Shown: positions 1-8,749 of the stretch, piece after piece
Layout of the letters: each line of letters begins with the position of its first letter
How positions within the stretch are numbered: the stretch's first letter is position 1
Origin: an uncultured Oscillospiraceae bacterium
Lineage (GTDB): Bacteria > Bacillota > Clostridia > Oscillospirales > Oscillospiraceae
DNA: 45,931 nt
Assembly: GCA_947626495.1 (NCBI GenBank)
Contig: CANQSJ010000020.1
Location: forward strand, 1 to 45,931
Direction of reading: 5' to 3'
The notes under the pieces: generated by a model
What the model was told of the DNA's origin: nothing
The model's input: the letters and a program-made list of their open reading frames with translations, nothing else
Database searches by the model: none
Position numbers and translations under genes: made by a program

Positions 1-283
1 CCACAGGGCAAGGATAACGGGTAACGCCCGCCGATGGCGACATCAGGACGAGTGCAACAGAAACAGACCGCCGCGCTCCGGCGCGGTAAGGGTGGAAAGG
101 CGGTGTAAGAGACCACCCGGCGATCTGGCGACAGACCGCTGCTGTAAACTCTATCCGGAGCAACACCGTGGAGGGGGAATAGGCCGGCCCGGCTCCCCCG
201 GGGAGGTGGCTGGAGCGCTGCGGCAACGCCGCGCCTAGATAGATGGCCATTTTTAACAGAATCCGGCTTACAGGAAAACTCGT
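1..283 (+). ncRNA. rnpB: RNase P RNA (type A), 5' end cut by window edge
   Basis: This is the catalytic RNA of ribonuclease P, which trims the 5' leader from pre-tRNAs. Hallmarks appear in the usual order: the AGTGCAACAGAAA block near 51-64, GGTAAGGGTGGAAAGG near 85-100, GTAAGAGACC near 105-114, the AAACTCTATCCGGAGCAA block near 146-163, and the late AGATAGATG block near 237-245, followed by the 3' closing strand (ACAGAATCCGGCTTACAG). The first part of the molecule (P1-P4 5' strands) lies left of the window. The 3' end is placed just before the terminator at 291 and is approximate. The family is recognised from conserved blocks; no covariance search was run. Confidence 0.93.
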
Positions 284-290
284 TTATCAA

Positions 291-321
291 AAAAGAGACA
301 GGATCTTTCCTGTCTCTTTTT
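291..321 (+). terminator. Intrinsic terminator after rnpB
   Basis: A 13-bp perfect stem (291-303 with 308-320) closes a TCTT loop. The stem ends in a run of T on the 3' side and A on the 5' side. It follows rnpB directly and precedes the murD promoter. Confidence 0.9.
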
Positions 322-361
322 GCGTGATAACGGCTGATACTGGGTTGTAGTGATTCGTTTC

Positions 362-390
362 TTGTAAACCGCAAAATGCTGTATTATAAT
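362..390 (+). promoter_or_regulatory. SigA-type promoter of murD
   Basis: TTGTAA at 362-367, a 17-bp spacer and a perfect TATAAT at 385-390. Transcription would begin near 397. This rules out the in-frame ATG at 376 as the murD start, because that codon lies inside the promoter. Confidence 0.75.
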
Positions 391-414
391 ATCTCTGATC
401 GTGAGGTGTATACT

Positions 415-1803
415 TTGACGCTGAAGGAATATCTCGCCTCTCTGCGGGGCAAGCGGGTGACCGTGATCGGCGCGGGACTGTCCAACCGGCCGCTCATCGG
501 CCTGCTGGCGGAGGCGGGCGTGGAGACCACGGTATGCGACCGGTCCGACGCCGATGCGCTGGGCGGTTTTTACGAGGATATGTGCGCCAAGGGCGTGGGC
601 TTTCATCTGGGGGAGAGCTATTTGGACGGCCTGGGCGGGGACGTGATCTTCCGCACCCCCAGCGTCCTTCCCACCCGGCCGGAGCTGGCCGCGGCGGCGG
701 CCGACGGCGTGGTCGTCACCAGCGAGATGGAGGTCTTTATGGCCCTGTGTCCCTGCCAGGTGATCGCCGTGACCGGCTCCGACGGCAAGACCACCACCAC
801 CACGCTCATCGCCCGGATGCAGGAGGCGGCGGGACGGAAGGTGTGGCTGGGCGGCAACATCGGCCATCCGCTGCTGGCGGAGGTGGACGGGATGGGGCCG
901 GAGGACGTGGCGGTGCTGGAGCTCAGCTCCTTCCAGCTGCACTCCATGAACTGCTCCCCGGACGTGGCGGTGATCACCAACATCGCCCCCAATCATCTGG
1001 ACATCCACCGGGATTATCAGGATTATATCGACGCGAAAAAGCAGATCTTTCTCCACCAGCGGCAGAATGCCCGCCTGGTGCTGAACCGGGACAACGAAGT
1101 GACTTGCGCCTGCATGGGCGAGGCAAACAGCTTTTTGTGGTGGTTCAGCCGCCGGGAGAGCGTGTCGCCGGGGGTATATCTCGGCCCCGACGGGGTCATT
1201 CGCGCCCGTCTGGCCGGCGGGGAGGAGATCGCCGTCATGGCGGCGGATGAGATCCGCATCCCCGGGATGCACAACGTGGAGAACGTGATGTGCGCCATGG
1301 CGGCGGTGTGGGGACTGGTCCCGGCGCCGGTGATGGCCCGGGTGGCCCGGGAATTTCCCGGCGTGGCCCACCGGCTGGAGACAGTCCGGGTGCTGCGGGG
1401 CGTGACCTATATCAACGACTCCATCGCCTCCAGTCCGGACAGGACCATCGCCGGCCTCGCCTGTTTCCGGGATAAGGTCATCCTTATCGCCGGCGGCAAG
1501 GACAAGGGCGTTCCCTTCGACAAGCTGGGCCCGGCGGTATGCCGGCACGTGAAAAAGCTCTATCTCACCGGCCTGACGGCGGGGAAGATCCGCGCCGCGG
1601 TGGAGGCCGCCCCGGAATATGTCCCCGGCGCGCCGGAGATCTATACGATTGAGGATTTCGCCGACACGGTGAAGGCCGCGGCGGCCGCCGCCGAGCCGGG
1701 GGATACGGTGCTGATGAGTCCCGCCAGCACCTCCTTCGACCGGTTCAAAAACTTTGAGCAGCGGGGCGAGACGTTCCGCCGGATCATCGAAGAAATGGAG
1801 TAA
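415..1803 (+). CDS. murD: UDP-N-acetylmuramoyl-L-alanine--D-glutamate ligase
   Basis: Cytoplasmic ATP-dependent ligase that adds D-glutamate to UDP-MurNAc-L-Ala during peptidoglycan precursor synthesis. The 462-aa length fits the family. The N-terminal Rossmann-like UMAG-binding region (VTVIGAGLSNRPLIGLL) is followed by the Mur-ligase ATP loop GSDGKTTT near residues 121-128, the NIAPNHLDIH segment and the C-terminal domain (GGKDKGVPF; SPASTSFDRFKNFEQRG). I chose the TTG at 415 because GAGGTG at 403-408 gives a good ribosome binding site and the upstream ATG at 376 sits in the promoter. It stands apart from other cell-wall genes here; the next gene is a peptidase. Confidence 0.95.
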   Translation: MTLKEYLASLRGKRVTVIGAGLSNRPLIGLLAEAGVETTVCDRSDADALGGFYEDMCAKGVGFHLGESYLDGLGGDVIFRTPSVLPTRPELAAAAADGVVVTSEMEVFMALCPCQVIAVTGSDGKTTTTTLIARMQEAAGRKVWLGGNIGHPLLAEVDGMGPEDVAVLELSSFQLHSMNCSPDVAVITNIAPNHLDIHRDYQDYIDAKKQIFLHQRQNARLVLNRDNEVTCACMGEANSFLWWFSRRESVSPGVYLGPDGVIRARLAGGEEIAVMAADEIRIPGMHNVENVMCAMAAVWGLVPAPVMARVAREFPGVAHRLETVRVLRGVTYINDSIASSPDRTIAGLACFRDKVILIAGGKDKGVPFDKLGPAVCRHVKKLYLTGLTAGKIRAAVEAAPEYVPGAPEIYTIEDFADTVKAAAAAAEPGDTVLMSPASTSFDRFKNFEQRGETFRRIIEEME

Positions 1804-1810
1804 GCTGCAA

Positions 1811-2833
1811 ATGGATCTTACCGAACTGACCATGACATTGTCGGGCCTGGGAGGCCCGTCCGGCTTTGAGAGCCCGGTGGGGGAGTATGTGTCCGCCTAT
1901 CTGGCGCCCTTCGCCGACGAGGTGAAGACGGATGTGATGGGCAACGTGACGGCCTTCAAGCGCTGCGGCGTGCCCGGGGCAAAGATGGTGATGCTGGATG
2001 CCCATATAGATGAGATCGGCTTTGTGGTCACCGGCGCGGATAAGGGATTTCTCACCATCGACACCGTGGGGGGCGTGGATCTGCGGATGCTGCCCGCCCG
2101 GGAGGTGATGGTGCTCACCGAGTCGCCCCTGTTCGGCGTCATCGACACCATGCCGCCCCATGTGCTCTCGGATGCGGAGCAGGGCCGGGCCATTGAGAAG
2201 AAAAAGCTCTGCGTGGACGTGGGGCTCTCCCAGGAGGAGGCGGTCAGCCGCATTCCCATCGGCACCCCGGTGGTGTACGCCGCCTCCTGCGGGGAGATGG
2301 GTGAGGATAAGCTCTTCGGCAAGGCCTTGGACGACCGCTCCTGCGCGGCCATCATCATGAAGGCCTTTGAGACGCTGAGCGCGGAGAAGCTGCATGTGGA
2401 CCTGTGCTGCCTGGTGAGCACTCAGGAGGAGGTGGGCATGCGCGGCGCCGGGGTGGCTGCCAACGCGGTGGGGCCCGACACGGCCATCGTGGTGGATGTG
2501 ACCCACGCCAAGACCCCCGACGGGCCGGAGGCGCCCTGCCTGTGCGGCAAGGGCGCGGCCATCGGCCTGGGACCCAATATGAACCCGGCTCTGTCCCGGC
2601 AGCTGCGCCAGATCGCGGAGGAGAAAAAGATTCCCTATCAGCTGGAGGCGATCTCCGGCGGGCGCAGCGGCACCGACGCCTTCTCTGTCCAGATCGCCCG
2701 GGAGGGCGTCGCAACGGCGCTGATCAGCCTGCCCATGAAGTACATGCACACGCCTGTTGAGGTGGTGTCCCGCGTGGATATGCAGGCCGTACAGGCGCTC
2801 ATCGAGGCTTACGTGGAAGGATTGGAGGGCTGA
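1811..2833 (+). CDS. M42 family metallopeptidase (glutamyl/leucyl aminopeptidase type), copy 1
   Basis: Predicted cobalt- or zinc-dependent cytoplasmic aminopeptidase of the FrvX/PepA-like M42 family, probably a self-compartmentalising tetrahedral complex that trims peptides. The 340-aa protein shows the metal and catalytic motifs: LDAHIDEIGF (His and Asp ligands), GKALDDRS (bridging Asp), STQEEVGMRGA (Glu pair), VVDVTHAKTPD (Asp), and a C-terminal His in KYMHTPVE. The ATG at 1811 has GGAG just upstream, at the end of murD; a longer reading frame starting at 1754 would overlap murD. It is followed after 3 bp by a paralogue, so the two are co-transcribed. Substrate specificity cannot be read from the sequence. 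Confidence 0.92.
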   Translation: MDLTELTMTLSGLGGPSGFESPVGEYVSAYLAPFADEVKTDVMGNVTAFKRCGVPGAKMVMLDAHIDEIGFVVTGADKGFLTIDTVGGVDLRMLPAREVMVLTESPLFGVIDTMPPHVLSDAEQGRAIEKKKLCVDVGLSQEEAVSRIPIGTPVVYAASCGEMGEDKLFGKALDDRSCAAIIMKAFETLSAEKLHVDLCCLVSTQEEVGMRGAGVAANAVGPDTAIVVDVTHAKTPDGPEAPCLCGKGAAIGLGPNMNPALSRQLRQIAEEKKIPYQLEAISGGRSGTDAFSVQIAREGVATALISLPMKYMHTPVEVVSRVDMQAVQALIEAYVEGLEG

Positions 2834-2836
2834 CCG

Positions 2837-3856
2837 ATGCTGGATACTCTGGAAACACTGTGCTGCCTGGCGGGCGTCACCGGCGGTGAGGACGAGGTCC
2901 GGGATTATATCCTGGAGCGGGTCATGCCCTATGCCGACGAGGTGCGCACCGATCCGATGGGCAATCTGATCATTTTCAAAAAGGGCGCCGTCACCCCGGC
3001 CAAGCGCGTCATGCTCAGCGCCCACATGGACGAGGTAGGCCTGATCGTCACCTCGGTGACGGATGACGGCTATCTCCACTTCGGACAGGCCGGCAGCATC
3101 GACCGCAGGGTGCTCATGGGCAAGCGGGTGTTCGTCGGGCCGGACAGGCTCCCCGGCGTCATCGGCGTCAAGGCCATGCACCTGACCACCGCCGAACAGC
3201 GCAAGGATCTGCCGGAGATGCGGCAGATGTACATCGACATCGGCGCGGACAGCCGCGCCCAGGCGGAAAAGCTGGTGGGCATCGGCGATCTGTGCAGCTT
3301 TGACGACACGGTGGTCCGCTTCGGCGACGGCTTCATCAAGGCCAAGGCCATCGACGACCGCACCGGATGCGCCGCCATGGTGGAACTGATCGAGAGCGAT
3401 CTGCCCTGCGACTGCTGGTTCGCCTTCACCGTCCAGGAGGAGGTGGGCACCCGGGGAGCCACGGTGGCCGCCCGCAGCGTGCAGCCGGACGTGGCGCTGG
3501 TGCTGGAGGGCACCACCGCCGCCGACATCCCCGCCGCCGTGGGGCCCGATCAGGTGTGCAAGGCGGGCGGCGGCGTTGTGATCCCCTTCATGGACCGGGG
3601 CACGATCTACAACCGGGAGCTCTTCAAGCTCCTCGGCCGCCTGGCCGATGAAAACGGCATCCCCTGGCAGACCAAGACCATGATCGCCGGCGGCACCGAC
3701 GGTTCCGCCATCCAGCGCTCCGGCACGGGCGCGGCCGTGGCGGCGGTGTCCGTGGCCGTGCGGAACATCCACTCCCCAGCGTCGGTGGCGAAGATCAGCG
3801 AATGCGAGGACCAGAAGCGCCTGGCGGCGCTTTTCCTGGAAGAAATGGCAAAATAA
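2837..3856 (+). CDS. M42 family metallopeptidase, copy 2
   Basis: Second M42 aminopeptidase, 339 aa, beginning 3 bp after copy 1. The same ligand set is visible: SAHMDEVGLIV, KAKAIDDRTGCA, TVQEEVGTRGA, LVLEGTTAADIP (Glu in place of the Asp of copy 1) and the C-terminal VRNIHSPASV. The pair is diverged enough to suggest different substrate preference or a hetero-oligomer, as known for some clostridial and archaeal M42 sets; that is inference. yunB follows closely, so a murD-M42-M42-yunB-ligA transcription unit is likely. Confidence 0.92.
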   Translation: MLDTLETLCCLAGVTGGEDEVRDYILERVMPYADEVRTDPMGNLIIFKKGAVTPAKRVMLSAHMDEVGLIVTSVTDDGYLHFGQAGSIDRRVLMGKRVFVGPDRLPGVIGVKAMHLTTAEQRKDLPEMRQMYIDIGADSRAQAEKLVGIGDLCSFDDTVVRFGDGFIKAKAIDDRTGCAAMVELIESDLPCDCWFAFTVQEEVGTRGATVAARSVQPDVALVLEGTTAADIPAAVGPDQVCKAGGGVVIPFMDRGTIYNRELFKLLGRLADENGIPWQTKTMIAGGTDGSAIQRSGTGAAVAAVSVAVRNIHSPASVAKISECEDQKRLAALFLEEMAK

Positions 3857-3907
3857 TGTCTTATGGGCCGCCGCCGGCGCATACACTTGCCCGAAGGGGG
3901 CGAGGCT

Positions 3908-4564
3908 ATGTCTGTGAGGTGGCCCAGACGCGCACCGGGCCGATCGCCGGCCCGCCGGGGCGCACGGCGGACGGTACTGCTCCTGCTGGCGGTTGCGCTG
4001 GTGGGAGGGGCGGTATCGGCGGCGCTGGTGCTGCGGAGCATGGTGACGGAATATGCCGCCTCCGCGGCCAGGGATCTGGTGGTGTCCCGGATAAATGCCA
4101 TCGTAAAGGACGTGATGGCGGACCCTGCTTTTGCCCGGCGGCCGCTGGTCAGTCTGGAACGGGACGCCGGCGGCAGCATCACCGCCATATCCGCCGACGT
4201 GGCGGCTGTGAACACTCTGGCGGCGGAGGTGCTGGCCCGGGCCGTGGAGGCGACGGAGCAGGAGGAGCTGACGGTGCGTATCCCCGTGGCGAACCTTCTG
4301 GGCAGCGCGATGCTGATGAACCGGGGCCCGGCCATGGAGGTAGACGTGCTGATGCTGTCCTCCAGCTCGGCCGGTTTTCGCAGCGAGATCACCTCCGCCG
4401 GCATCAACCAGACCCGGCATCAGCTGTTTCTGGATCTGGACGTACAGTTGTCTTTTTTGCTGCCCTGGCGGGACATGGATACCTCCGTACAGACGGAGAT
4501 CCTCATCTCCGAGACGGTGCTCGTGGGGCAGGTGCCGGAGAGTTATTTGAACTGGGAGAATTGA
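3908..4564 (+). CDS. yunB: Sporulation protein YunB
   Basis: Membrane-anchored sporulation protein. In Bacillus subtilis yunB is a mother-cell (SigE) gene whose loss gives a sporulation defect of unclear mechanism. The 218-aa product has a basic N terminus, one transmembrane helix near residues 23-43 (TVLLLLAVALVGGAVSAALV) and a soluble domain with the family pattern ending in DTSVQTEILISETVLVGQVP. The ATG at 3908 is preceded by GGGGGCGAGG; an in-frame ATG at 3863 lacks a better site. It ends 1 bp before ligA, an odd partner for a sporulation gene. The name rests on recognising the conserved C-terminal block. Confidence 0.82.
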   Translation: MSVRWPRRAPGRSPARRGARRTVLLLLAVALVGGAVSAALVLRSMVTEYAASAARDLVVSRINAIVKDVMADPAFARRPLVSLERDAGGSITAISADVAAVNTLAAEVLARAVEATEQEELTVRIPVANLLGSAMLMNRGPAMEVDVLMLSSSSAGFRSEITSAGINQTRHQLFLDLDVQLSFLLPWRDMDTSVQTEILISETVLVGQVPESYLNWEN

Positions 4565-4565
4565 G

Positions 4566-6539
4566 ATGAACTACACGATCGAAGGCTATAACGCCCTGGT
4601 GGAGCGGCTGCTGGAGCTGTCGGTGGCCTATTACGACAACGACGCGCCGCTGGTCTCCGACTTTGAGTACGACCGGATGAACAACGAGCTGAAGGCCATG
4701 GAGGCGGCGCACCCGGAGTGGATCCGGCCCGACTCTCCCACCCAGCATGTGGGCGGCCATGTGAGCGAGGCGTTCGCGCCGGTGGATCACGAGGTGCCCC
4801 TGGAGAGTCTGCAGGACGTGTTTTCCTTTGAGGAAGTGACGGCCTTCGTGGAGCGGATGGACGGCGCCGTGGAGGCGCCCCATGACTACGTGACCGAGCC
4901 GAAGATCGATGGGCTGTCCGTGGCGGTGGAATACCGGGGCGGCCGCTTTTTCCGGGGCGCCACCCGCGGCAATGGTGAGGTGGGGGAGGACGTGACGGAG
5001 AATCTCCGCACCATCCGCAGCCTGCCCAAGACGCTGAAAAACGCCCCGGAGCGCATCATCGTCCGGGGCGAGGTCTATATGTCCCACGAGACCTTCCAGA
5101 CCATCAACGCCCGCCGGGAGGTGGAGGGCCAGCCCCTGCTGGCCAACCCCCGCAACGCCGCCGCCGGCTCTCTCCGCCAGCAGGACCCGGCCGTCTGTGC
5201 CCAGCGGATGCTGGACGTGATCTTCTTCAATGTCCAGCTGGCTGAGGGCGCCCGCTACGAGAGCCACTATGCGTCTCTGGAGGCCATGGCGGCGATGGGG
5301 CTGCCCGTGGTGGCCCACACGCTCTGCAAGACCCCGAAAGATTGTACCGACGCCATCGCCGCCATCGGGGAGGGGCGGGAGAACTATCCCTTCGACATCG
5401 ACGGGGCGGTGGTGAAGCTCAACGACCTGGCCCAGCGGCAGACTCTTGGCAGCACCGCCAAATATCCCCGCTGGGCGGTGGCCTATAAATACCCGCCGGA
5501 GAAGAAGCCCAGCCGGGTGGTGGACATCCTCATCCAGGTGGGCCGCACCGGGGTGCTCACCCCCAAGGCGGTCATCGAGCCCATCCGCCTGGCGGGCACC
5601 ACCGTTACCAACGCCACGCTCCACAACCAGGATTTTATCGAGAACATGGGCGTGAACGTGGGGGATACGGTGCTGGTGCAGAAGGCGGGGGAGATCATCC
5701 CCGAGGTGCTGGAGGTGGTCAAAAAGGACAGCGAGGGCTTTTTCCGCTTCCCGGCGTCCTGTCCCGTGTGCGGCGCGCCGGTGGTCCGGGATGAGGACGG
5801 GGCCGCCATCCGCTGCACCGGCGCGGAGTGCCCCGCCCAGCGGCTGCGCAATATCGTCCACTTTGCCTCCAAGGACGCCATGGACATCGACGGGCTGGGT
5901 CCCGCCGTGGTGGCGGCCCTGGACAGGGCGGGACTGATCAAAACGCCGGCGGAACTCTATTATCTGGACGCCCAGAGCGTGGCGGCCGTGGACCGGATGG
6001 GGAAGAAGTCCGCGGAGAACCTGATCGCCAATCTGGAGGAGAGCAAGGGCAGGGGCCTTGGACGGCTGCTGTGCGCCTTCGGCATCCGGCAGGTGGGCGC
6101 CAAGGCCGCGCGGGTGCTGGCCCGGAATTTCGCCTCTCTGGACGAGCTGATGGCGGCGGGGGAGGAGCGCCTGACCCAGATCGACGACGTGGGACCCATC
6201 ACCGCCAAGTATCTCACCGACTGGTTCGCCTCGGAGCAGAGCCAGCACCAGATCCGGCTTTTGCGGGAGGCGGGCGTGTCCTTTGACAGCCGGGAAGAGA
6301 TTGCCGACACCCGCTTCGCCGGAAAGATCTTCGTGCTCACCGGCACGCTGGAGCGCTTCACCCGGTCTGAGGCGGAGGCGGTCATCGAGCGTTTTGGCGG
6401 CAAGGCCTCCGGCTCCGTGTCGAAGAAGACCTCTTATGTGCTGGCCGGCGCCAACCCCGGCTCCAAGCTCGCCAAGGCGGAGGCTCTGGGCGTACCTGTG
6501 ATATCGGAGGAGGACTTCGCCAAACTCATTGAGGAATGA
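4566..6539 (+). CDS. ligA: NAD-dependent DNA ligase LigA
   Basis: Essential ligase that seals nicks between Okazaki fragments and in repair, using NAD+. The 657 aa are close to the usual 665-670. Domain Ia (YYDNDAPLVSDFEYDRM, NAD-binding) is followed by the nucleotidyltransferase domain with the adenylated lysine K113 in EPKIDGLS, an OB fold, a Cys4 zinc finger (CPVCGAPV ... CTGAECPAQ, near 398-425), the HhH region and a C-terminal BRCT domain (FAGKIFVLTGTLERFTRSEAEAVIE). It starts 1 bp after yunB and ends just before a strong terminator, closing the operon. Confidence 0.98.
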   Translation: MNYTIEGYNALVERLLELSVAYYDNDAPLVSDFEYDRMNNELKAMEAAHPEWIRPDSPTQHVGGHVSEAFAPVDHEVPLESLQDVFSFEEVTAFVERMDGAVEAPHDYVTEPKIDGLSVAVEYRGGRFFRGATRGNGEVGEDVTENLRTIRSLPKTLKNAPERIIVRGEVYMSHETFQTINARREVEGQPLLANPRNAAAGSLRQQDPAVCAQRMLDVIFFNVQLAEGARYESHYASLEAMAAMGLPVVAHTLCKTPKDCTDAIAAIGEGRENYPFDIDGAVVKLNDLAQRQTLGSTAKYPRWAVAYKYPPEKKPSRVVDILIQVGRTGVLTPKAVIEPIRLAGTTVTNATLHNQDFIENMGVNVGDTVLVQKAGEIIPEVLEVVKKDSEGFFRFPASCPVCGAPVVRDEDGAAIRCTGAECPAQRLRNIVHFASKDAMDIDGLGPAVVAALDRAGLIKTPAELYYLDAQSVAAVDRMGKKSAENLIANLEESKGRGLGRLLCAFGIRQVGAKAARVLARNFASLDELMAAGEERLTQIDDVGPITAKYLTDWFASEQSQHQIRLLREAGVSFDSREEIADTRFAGKIFVLTGTLERFTRSEAEAVIERFGGKASGSVSKKTSYVLAGANPGSKLAKAEALGVPVISEEDFAKLIEE

Positions 6540-6547
6540 ATGCAAGC

Positions 6548-6581
6548 GACCGCCCCGGAGAAATCCGGGGCGGTCCTTTTT
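6548..6581 (+). terminator. Intrinsic terminator after ligA
   Basis: An 11-bp GC-rich perfect stem (6548-6558 with 6565-6575), a 6-nt loop and a CTTTTT tail at 6576-6581. It separates ligA from the convergent sulfatase gene. Confidence 0.93.
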
Positions 6582-6595
6582 GCGGGTGTGATCCG

Positions 6596-8596
6596 TCACT
6601 GGCCGAAGAGGTAGTGATAGTAATCCGAATCCAGCACGGCCTTGCAGTAATTGACCTTGTTGGCCACCACGGTGGTCATGGTCTCCGCATAGCCGTCGGG
6701 GATCTGGGCCTCGTCCACGGTGGGATAGAACTTCTGCTCCGAGCTGATGTAATAGCCGTAGGCCGTCTTCCAGCTGTACCAGTCGAACACCAGTGCCTCG
6801 GCGTCGGAGAACACGTCCCGCCCGGGCATGAGCCGGGAGTCAAAGGGGAGGCCGAAGAGATTGCACAGCGTGGGCAGGATATCCAGACTGGAGGTGGGCT
6901 CGTCCACGACGATGGGATCGCCGTCCTCCAGCGAGCCGCACCACAGAATCCAGCAGGACCGGTCCCGGTCGAATTCGTTTTCCACCGGATGGCCGTAAAG
7001 CTCCTCCAGATAGGGCTGCGAGCCCAGGCCCGCGCCGCCGTCCAGACCGTAGGGGAAGTGATCTGCCGTCAGGCAGATGACCGTATCGTCCGCAAGGTCC
7101 CGCGCCTGCAGCTGGTCCATCAGATGGCGCATGGCGGCCTCCAGGTCCAGATTGGCGGCAAAATATCCCTTCACATTGTCCGAATAGGGCAGATCCTGCA
7201 CCTTGTCCCAGTGCTTGCGGGTCATGGCGTTGGTCAGGTAGGAATAGCCGGAGTGGCCGCTGACGGTCATGTAATACACGTTGAAGGGCTGCCGGTCAAC
7301 GTAGGTGGGGAAGGTGCCGGAGATCATCTCGTCGTCGCTCTGGGGCCACTGCTCCTGGACATACGCCTCCATGCCGTTGCCGTAGCCCATAAAGCCGTCG
7401 GAATAGCCCAGACGGGTATGAGTCACGTTCCGGTCGTAGTAGGTGTAGGTGTTGTTGTGGAAGGCCTTGCCGTAATAGCCCTCCTGGGTGAGCAGTCCGG
7501 CGATGGTGACCGCGCCGGGGGACTGGAGGATCTCCGTGAAGGAGCTGCCGCCGTCGATGGGGAGCAGGCCGAAGAGGTTCTGATACTCGCCGCCGGTGGT
7601 ACCAGCGCCGGCGGGCTGGTAGTAATCGGTGAACTGGACGCCCTTCGTCGCCAGCCGGTAGAGGGTCGGCGTCAGCTCGGGATCGATGCAGTAGGGGGAG
7701 AAAGCCTCGGCAGTGATAAAGATCAGATTCTTGCCCTTGAACAGGCCGGTAAATTCGTTTTGCCGGGACGGGGTGAGTCCGGCCACATAGCGATTCAGAT
7801 ACTGGATGTCGCTGCCGGCATCGGCGTCGTCCAGGGGCAGATCGAGCATATTGAGGGCGTATTCCGGCGCCGGCGTCTGCTGCGGCTCGGGCGTGCTCTC
7901 CCCGCCGGCGGCGGGAGGACTGTCGATGGACTGGAAGGTAGCCCGGCCGAAGAGACTTTCCCGGGCGTCCAGTCCCACGCCGGTGAGCAGTCCGAACTGC
8001 TCCACGGCGGCGGGGAAGGTATATCGCTCCCCATAGACCAGGCTCAGCTGGGGAGCCATCCCCACCACCAGCCGGCATATCAGGAAGAAGGCAAGAGACC
8101 GCGCCAGCGCCATGGCGCGCCGCCGGCCGTCGATCCGGTCCGGCCCGGGACGGGAGGACAGCAGAGAATACCCGATCCCCGGCGCCAAATACAGGGCCAG
8201 ACGCAGCAGCCCGCCGGCGCTGAAGAGAAGCCGGAACACATCGCCCGTAAAGCCGGTCAGCATGTCGCCGGCGCCGTTGAAGATGGTATTCAGGCTGTAA
8301 TAGACCTGAAACTGCCAGTAGAGGAAGTCCTCGATCCCGTAGGGGAGGGCGGCCAGCACCAGCAGCGCCGACGCGATGCGCCGGTTGCGCCGGGCGCTCC
8401 TGCTCGCCGTGCTCAGCACGTAGCACACGCCGCCGTAGGCACAGCAGAATCCCAGCGCCAGCGCCGTTCCCAGGCGGAACACGTGGCCGCCTGTGAACAG
8501 CCGGAAAACCAGCTCATAGTAAAACAGCGCAGCCGGAAACAGCCAGGGGAAACCCATTCCCCGGCTCCCGGCCGCCGTTGTCTGTCTCTCCTCCAC
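6596..8596 (-). CDS. LTA synthase family membrane sulfatase (phosphoglycerol transferase-like)
   Basis: Membrane enzyme of the LtaS/OpgB alkaline-phosphatase superfamily, which polymerises glycerol-phosphate (from phosphatidylglycerol) on the outer face of the membrane. The 666-aa product has about five N-terminal membrane segments (residues ~17-180), a Pro/Glu linker (~225-245) and an extracellular sulfatase domain: ITAEAFSPY (metal-binding Glu297), GAGTTGGEY (candidate catalytic Thr333/334), VSGHSGY and TADHFPYG (metal ligands). The start is GTG at 8596 with GGGAGA upstream, downstream of a good promoter. No glycolipid synthesis genes are adjacent, so whether it makes lipoteichoic acid or modifies another glycan is open. 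Confidence 0.9.
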   Translation of the reverse strand: MEERQTTAAGSRGMGFPWLFPAALFYYELVFRLFTGGHVFRLGTALALGFCCAYGGVCYVLSTASRSARRNRRIASALLVLAALPYGIEDFLYWQFQVYYSLNTIFNGAGDMLTGFTGDVFRLLFSAGGLLRLALYLAPGIGYSLLSSRPGPDRIDGRRRAMALARSLAFFLICRLVVGMAPQLSLVYGERYTFPAAVEQFGLLTGVGLDARESLFGRATFQSIDSPPAAGGESTPEPQQTPAPEYALNMLDLPLDDADAGSDIQYLNRYVAGLTPSRQNEFTGLFKGKNLIFITAEAFSPYCIDPELTPTLYRLATKGVQFTDYYQPAGAGTTGGEYQNLFGLLPIDGGSSFTEILQSPGAVTIAGLLTQEGYYGKAFHNNTYTYYDRNVTHTRLGYSDGFMGYGNGMEAYVQEQWPQSDDEMISGTFPTYVDRQPFNVYYMTVSGHSGYSYLTNAMTRKHWDKVQDLPYSDNVKGYFAANLDLEAAMRHLMDQLQARDLADDTVICLTADHFPYGLDGGAGLGSQPYLEELYGHPVENEFDRDRSCWILWCGSLEDGDPIVVDEPTSSLDILPTLCNLFGLPFDSRLMPGRDVFSDAEALVFDWYSWKTAYGYYISSEQKFYPTVDEAQIPDGYAETMTTVVANKVNYCKAVLDSDYYHYLFGQ

Positions 8597-8636
8597 GGGT
8601 GTTCTCCCTTCCGGCGCACAGCGCTGCTCTTTGGGT

Positions 8637-8666
8637 ATTCTACACCCTGCCGTCCGCTCGGGTCAA
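8637..8666 (-). promoter_or_regulatory. SigA-type promoter of the LTA-synthase-like gene
   Basis: On the minus strand, TTGACC (8661-8666), an 18-bp spacer and TAGAAT (8637-8642). A start site near 8630 would leave a leader of about 35 nt before the GTG at 8596. Confidence 0.65.
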
Positions 8667-8749
8667 GGGAGATTTCACCCGCCGGGCCGGTTCGCAGATG
8701 CGGAAAGGGGAGGGCCGGGCAAGGCCAGGTCCTCCCTCCGGGGTACGTC

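Noticed and set aside
8698-8748. GGGAGG...CCTCCC inverted repeat downstream of cotJC as a terminator
   Set aside because: The stem is interrupted and followed only by CTTT, so support is too weak to list.
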